A stretch of 64,000 nucleotides of DNA. It comes from Ptiloglossa arizonensis (lineage: Eukaryota; Arthropoda; Insecta; Hymenoptera; Colletidae). Shown piece by piece: positions 58,788-64,000 of this stretch; positions within the stretch are counted from its first letter, which is position 1; each line of letters starts with the position of its first letter. Made by a program: the position numbers and the translations under genes. The DNA lies in the NCBI RefSeq assembly GCF_051014685.1, contig NC_135054.1, positions 6,576,001 through 6,640,000 on the forward strand. The letters run 5' to 3'. The notes beneath the pieces were generated by a model. That model did not search any database, had not been told where the DNA came from, and saw only the letters and a list, made by a program, of their open reading frames with translations.

Positions 58788-61700
58788 TAGAAAATAGCGC
58801 ATTTCCGTTGAATCCTGAATTATTGTGTCATGTATGAGAGGATCGAGCATCGTTGGTTCGTAACTATGTAGATCCGTCTAGTTACGAAACCTGTGCAAAT
58901 TCTTGACGTTCGTGGTTTCCACGTATCAGCTTTTACAGTTCTTCACCAGTATGTGGTTGCATCCAAGTGTTCGCGATCGTATTTTAGTTTATGTTTTATA
59001 GATACAGATATTTTATTTTTGCAGTAGTGTATTTTCAATCGTGGACACTTTGGCTGTTAATTGTTACCATGCTCGTTATTCTCGCGCGTTTTATGATTTA
59101 CGTTTTCAAAGACTGCTTATCGAATGAATAGGTATTGGGCCGTGTGTGGATTTTGCAAGTGCAGAAGAATGCGTATTATTGAAGTTTGTTGGGAGCATAT
59201 ATTTTTCCACGTTTGAACATACAATACGAGGTACAATAATTAAAGTGTCGCGTTTAAAGAAAACAGTACTGTGTACTGTGCAAGGGTTGTTTATTTTATG
59301 CGAAAGTAAGTTTTGCGTATTTTTGTAAACTTGAATGTAGACATCAGCGAGGTAAAATCGAGGAAGTGTTTTGGGTGAGTACTGAATACATAAGTCCGAT
59401 ATTGGTTCGTTCTTCGGCGAATTTTTGAAAGATAATTTAGATTATTTACAGGAAAAAAAGACTCGTTTTATTGAGTAGCGTTTACTCAATTTCACTTTCG
59501 TTTCTTGAAAATTGCGAAAAATTTCAATTAGTATAAAAATATCTTTTTACACATAGACCAGTCTCGAGTATAATAATTTCTACGAAAAATTTGAGGTTGA
59601 ATAGTAATAGTACGGTAAACTCGTAATTAGTGTGTACACGTGAAATTATCCATCTAACGCAAAGTCAATTTCAACATGTATTGTGAACATGTACATACAT
59701 ACATCGTGACTTTTGAAAAGTATGCGCCACGTACATCTTTCACGAGAATCAGTTCAATATACAGACACGTACATCGTATTACCCAAGTTATTAACACTAG
59801 AGGATCAGAGAAGATATTATTCATCGTTCGTGTCTAATACGTAGTGGCTTTATTTAATTTCAGTCCTGTCTTGAAATCATTTTTATATTCAACGGGTATA
59901 AAAATTCAATCAGTCAGGATCGATAACGAAAACTTAATTCTCAATCGACTGCAATTAACGTACAAATTTTGTTTTTTTAGAAGCACGGATGTAGAGAAGT
60001 TATCTCTCATTTTTGAAGGAAGCGCCTTTCGAAAAGTTTAGAAAGCGCCGCTCTATCTTTTCTTTAAAAGATATTGCAAATAGGAGGATTCAGTGAATGG
60101 CGGAGATTTTCTCGACGCAAACCGCATAATGGTTGTCCACACAAAAAAATTGTGGTATTTGTTTACCTGTAACTATACAAGCGTATCGGGAAGGATTTTC
60201 GTTCTGTTTTTGTTCCTTTTTTTTTTTTTCCTTTCATACATCGACGTGGATTTAACGAGGTACCCTTTTCATTATGCGGAGCAAGAGGTCGGCTTGCTTA
60301 ATGAAGAGCGGGTAGGTTGGTCGACGTTAATTGGGCGACGGAAGCTCAAAGCTCGAGAGCTTAACTCCGTCGCGCAAAACCGACGCCCCTGCTCTTTTCA
60401 AGCTCTTCGACACGAATGCCACATTGTTGATCGTCGCGGCACTGGTTCGTCGGGGTACACTGTGTGAAACTCGACGAAATTTTTCCGCGATACGGACGTT
60501 CTTTGCGTTCGCTTCTCGTCCGTTTTCATAACGGATTTTGGTTTCCTTGCGAAACAAGCTCCACACGAGAACGTAATGAAACCAGGTACATTCGTATCTC
60601 AGCGAACAATGATACTCCATCTTATCCCACTAACTTTTCCGCGAAACTTTTTAGGCTGGAAAAGCAAAGAGCAGGACTTCTCGTTAATAAGATACAGCGA
60701 ATAATATTTGTGGCACACGAATCTACGAATGTTTTACACAGTACGTGGAAAATAATTTTAAACGATTCAGATAAATCTTTCTATTAAGGAATTGTCGTTT
60801 GCGATTAGTTTTATACGGTGTGTAATTTCACCGAAAGGTGATACACTTATAATGAAGTGGACGCGTTGAAATCTGTCTCTCCTTATTAACTTTGACTTGT
60901 TTTCGAAAACTATGAGTGAACTCGGAAAAGGAGAAACGGATATTAGGAGATAATTCGAGTATCGACGCCTTTTTTATCGAGGCATCCACTTTTTCAATGA
61001 ATGTTATTAGAATACGGGAAGGAATCCAGGAAAAGAGAAGTTGTTTTTTGTCCTTAAGATCGAATTTTACAAGTTTTTGAATATCCAATAGAAAGTTTAC
61101 TACTCAACGCTTAGATTGTTTAAAAGCAATGGTACTTTTGATTGCTATGTATTCCGATGAAAAAACTGATAAATGGTTATGTAAACCTAATAAGAATGAA
61201 TAGTTTGAATCCGTTGAAGGGCAAACTGCCCCAAAAATTACGGACCTTCTTATTTTTGCTGCCATCGGTAAACAACGAGATAGAATTAGGAATACCTATT
61301 GAAAAATAATCTAGAAAAGCTATATTAAAATCGTACGAGTTCTTAAGAAGGTCCAGCTTATATCAGTGCTTACTTCAATCACGAAACGCAGTACATTATA
61401 ATTGATTAAACGATTAATTGAAAGAGTACAGTTGTTTTCAGATATGAACATCAATTTAACTTGAGAGTACAGTGTGTGATTTTTCTCTTAAGTCTTTCCG
61501 ACTAAAGGTCCTAGAAAACGTGTCTATTAGACTATACAGAATTGATTATCTGTTCGATAGATTTTTAATAAAGAACTTGTTACATAAGAATTTGACTCTT
61601 TATCGAAGCAAATAGTATTTGGACTCCTCTAAGAGAACATTATTAGGGGTACTGTTTCTGTATCTTAATGTGGTACGTAAAGCTGCAAACCGAATTCTTT

Positions 61701-63596
61701 TAATTCTTAGTATATGATGCTCAAATTTAGGAAAATAAATGAAAAACTTGTAATCAATGAGCAAACGAATGACCTGTTTTACAGGGTAACCAATATGGGC
61801 ATTGTAACATTTTAGCTCCCTATCTTATATAGTTTATAAATTTCAAGATATTCAGTCTATTAAAATATTTGTTACGGATATTTTTAACACGGTCATTGAA
61901 TTTAAGCTGGCTTCAAAAAGGTTTCAAAAAAGTGGATCGAGGCATTTGATTTAATTATACAATTTTTAATTTTAATAGAGCAAGTACCTAGGGCAAATCT
62001 TGCTTTCGTTGAAGTAGATCAAAATAGTTTCTTTGGAAGTCAAGGAAAATCGAAGAGAATCAAGTTTAGGATACTAGGAATAGTATCCTCTCGTCGATAA
62101 AGAACACTGTCCTTTCGGGAAGAAAGAAATGTGTTGTTCAAAAAAATTTCATCGAGTAGATCAAATTAAATAAGTTTAATTATAATATAAAGTAGTGTAC
62201 AATTTTGATCAGATATTGGCGTGGTCATAATGCTACAACTATTAAGGGCTAGATTAAATTTGTAAAGGTCAAATGAGAAACTAAGTAACTGGTTTCTTTT
62301 GCAATTAACTGAATAAGGAAATCAGGTATGCAGGTTAGTAGGAATCCAACAGGAGCTAGTCTTGTTGATTGCGTCCTCTGTTTTACTTATACGATCCGAG
62401 ACGCTACCTCCGTTGAATTCAACATTGGTCCAAATACACGATGCATCTACATTCGGGTTAATCGATTAGGCTACGCGAGTAACTTCACATTTTAAAAGAT
62501 GCTTTTCTAAGGTAGATGAGTTTGGCACATTCTTGGTTCCAGAGCACTGTGTTCCCGTGTTTCTTACTATTTGCAACTCTTTTAGTGGAAGTACTTTTTA
62601 TAACAGTCTCAATTATTGAATTAGTAAATAAATAATATTTATCGACAGTTTCTAATAAATCGTATAAGCGACTGGTGTGGTTCGGTAGACATGGATTTAT
62701 CTACAATACATTTGGAGTCGAAGAGCCTCACTGGAGTAAGTATGCTACAATTTTTAGCCGGAATATCGAAAGATTAACTATAAATAAACACACGCAAAAA
62801 AAAAAAATCGATTTTTCCAAAGTTCTGGACTAGAATTCATCCTTAAACGTGCACGACGTTTGATACAACATTGGTTATTTCAACGCGATTTGTCAAAATA
62901 ATTTTAAATCTGTTTAGACTGTTGGTTAACTACAATTTCGTAATGCTATGGAAGGTTGACTTTCGACATGATTAATCAACCGTCGGAACTAGCGAGACCG
63001 ATGGAATGCGCAGTTTGTCGGCTCGGTGGCCCGCAAAGGGCATCTGCGCTAATTAACTTTCCTCCACAAAGATGTACCATAGTCGTCTCTGGCTTGACGA
63101 TAGAATGAGCAGGCACGGCTATGCAACGTTAGGCCGATTCAATTACTCGGACCCGTAAACACTGCACTTCTAGCCAACGAACATTTAACAATTTCACGCT
63201 ATTTTCCACTGCCGTCTTTGTCTTGTAGACACAATTGCGCGTGTTGATTTCGAAAGTATAAATCTTCAAATTCGAGGCCTACTTTTTCCAGCCAAACATG
63301 CTCGACTTCTTCCAACATAGTCCGAGGTAAAGATGAGTGAAATTTTTCTTTCATTCTGTTTTATTTCAAGTCATTTTGTAATGACATACTATGGGATATA
63401 TGAATTAGTTCCTTGAGATTGGTGAATCGTTGAATCGGTTAATTATACGAGGTTTATAATGTTTCTTCTAGAATTCGTAATGTTTTGTTGTGTGATTCTG
63501 TGTTACGTTGCTGTTGGATAGTTCTTGATTGGTTGAGTCTTTTTTCTTGTTTCTTTGTATTTTTGATATTCCGTTAGAATACATATGTTCGTTCTA
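58788..63596. other. Noncoding stretch with scattered GC-richer islands
   Basis: About 4.8 kb. A CpG-containing segment at 60260-60640 carries overlapping frames on both strands (97 codons on minus, 124 and 107 on plus) but no recognised motif. Another at 62940-63320 contains TAATTA and CpG words and looks like a regulatory element. The rest is AT-rich and featureless. Confidence 0.4.
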
Positions 63597-64000
63597 TTAG
63601 GTCGTCCCATAAGTTCGTGTTAATCACTAGAGTCCTGTTAAAAACAGCTGACGTTTTAAGACGTTTGAGCAGCAGTAAATGGATTTTCATTCATTACAGT
63701 ATTGTGTAATTAATACGATTCAGTTACGCATTTAGTTACGTAATTATGTGGGATATCATTACATAAGATGGAACACGATCTTTTGTAGGAACAAATGGTT
63801 TCATAAATATCTTATGTTCTACGATTACATTCAGTAAGAATTTAAAATAAATTCTTGAACATTAAAAGATTTAATATCGTGTATTGCTTTTCTAGTTTTT
63901 AGAAACGTTTTCGTAAAATTTTAGCCTCTTCGCTCCAATGATTCTCGTACCGAAATGTACAATGAGGTATTAAAAAAATGAAAGAAGAAACGAGTATTTA
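63597..64000 (+). mobile_element. mariner-like terminus, probably partial
   Basis: TA at 63595-63596 followed by TTAGGTCGTCCCATAAGTTC is a typical mariner terminal inverted repeat. No matching opposite end and no recognisable transposase block lie in the remaining 400 bases, so the element is either cut by the window edge or reduced to one end. Confidence 0.55.

Noticed and set aside
60093..60787. Overlapping frames on both strands in a CpG-richer patch
   Set aside because: They conflict with each other and have no motif, a composition effect as in the 36-37 kb island.

Overview
The window looks like nuclear DNA from an insect, probably hymenopteran-like. It is AT-rich with scattered CpG-containing islands. 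It has no operon structure and no run of long open frames. It holds many decayed insect-type mobile elements: piggyBac, Tc1/mariner, pogo/Tigger, hAT-like and a non-LTR retrotransposon. The taxonomic reading is inference from composition and element content; no conserved host gene was found that would settle it. I saw no tRNA, rRNA or CRISPR array.

Layout. 0-8.9 kb is mostly featureless AT-rich sequence with a one-strand pyrimidine-rich block (0.75-1.21 kb), a hAT-like TTCGAA-rich element (2.15-3.18 kb) and a short inverted-repeat element (6.2-6.5 kb). 8.9-10.3 kb holds the best protein-gene candidate, a 104-residue single-exon reading frame with coding-like codons, a possible TATA box and a poly(A) signal. 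11.3-11.8 kb is a 171-bp tandem repeat. 12.8-13.4 kb is a coding relic inside a 64-bp inverted repeat. 16.6-20.0 kb carries a possible LINE tail, tandem and dispersed repeats and half of a Tc1/mariner-like transposase. 22.6-24.7 kb is a decayed piggyBac with a small mariner MITE inserted in it. 25.9-26.3 kb is a tandem duplication. 27.2-28.3 kb is a relic of a multicopy arthropod protein family, and 30.5-31.1 kb is the N-terminal half of the transposase family whose C-terminal half is at 19.5 kb. 36.3-37.7 kb is the strongest CpG-rich island and may be a promoter plus first exon with a splice donor at 37683; the rest of such a gene would lie in or beyond the right part of the window. 38.1-38.3 kb is a long foldback with a third relative at 22.5 kb. 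47.2-47.9 kb is a Tigger/pogo deletion derivative with both ends and TA duplications. 54.4-55.0 kb is a second pogo-type transposase relic, 56.5-57.4 kb a LINE reverse-transcriptase relic, 58.1-58.8 kb a Tc1-like MITE, and 63.6 kb a mariner-like terminus running toward the window edge.

None of the elements looks able to move. All show frameshifts, stops or deletions. The window reads as intergenic or long-intron DNA around one or two host transcription units, with element insertions layered on one another. I found no convincing new multi-gene system. The most unusual items are the nested piggyBac/MITE structure and its 42-bp satellite fragment inside perfect inverted repeats, the three-copy foldback family, and the unknown coding relic between long inverted repeats.
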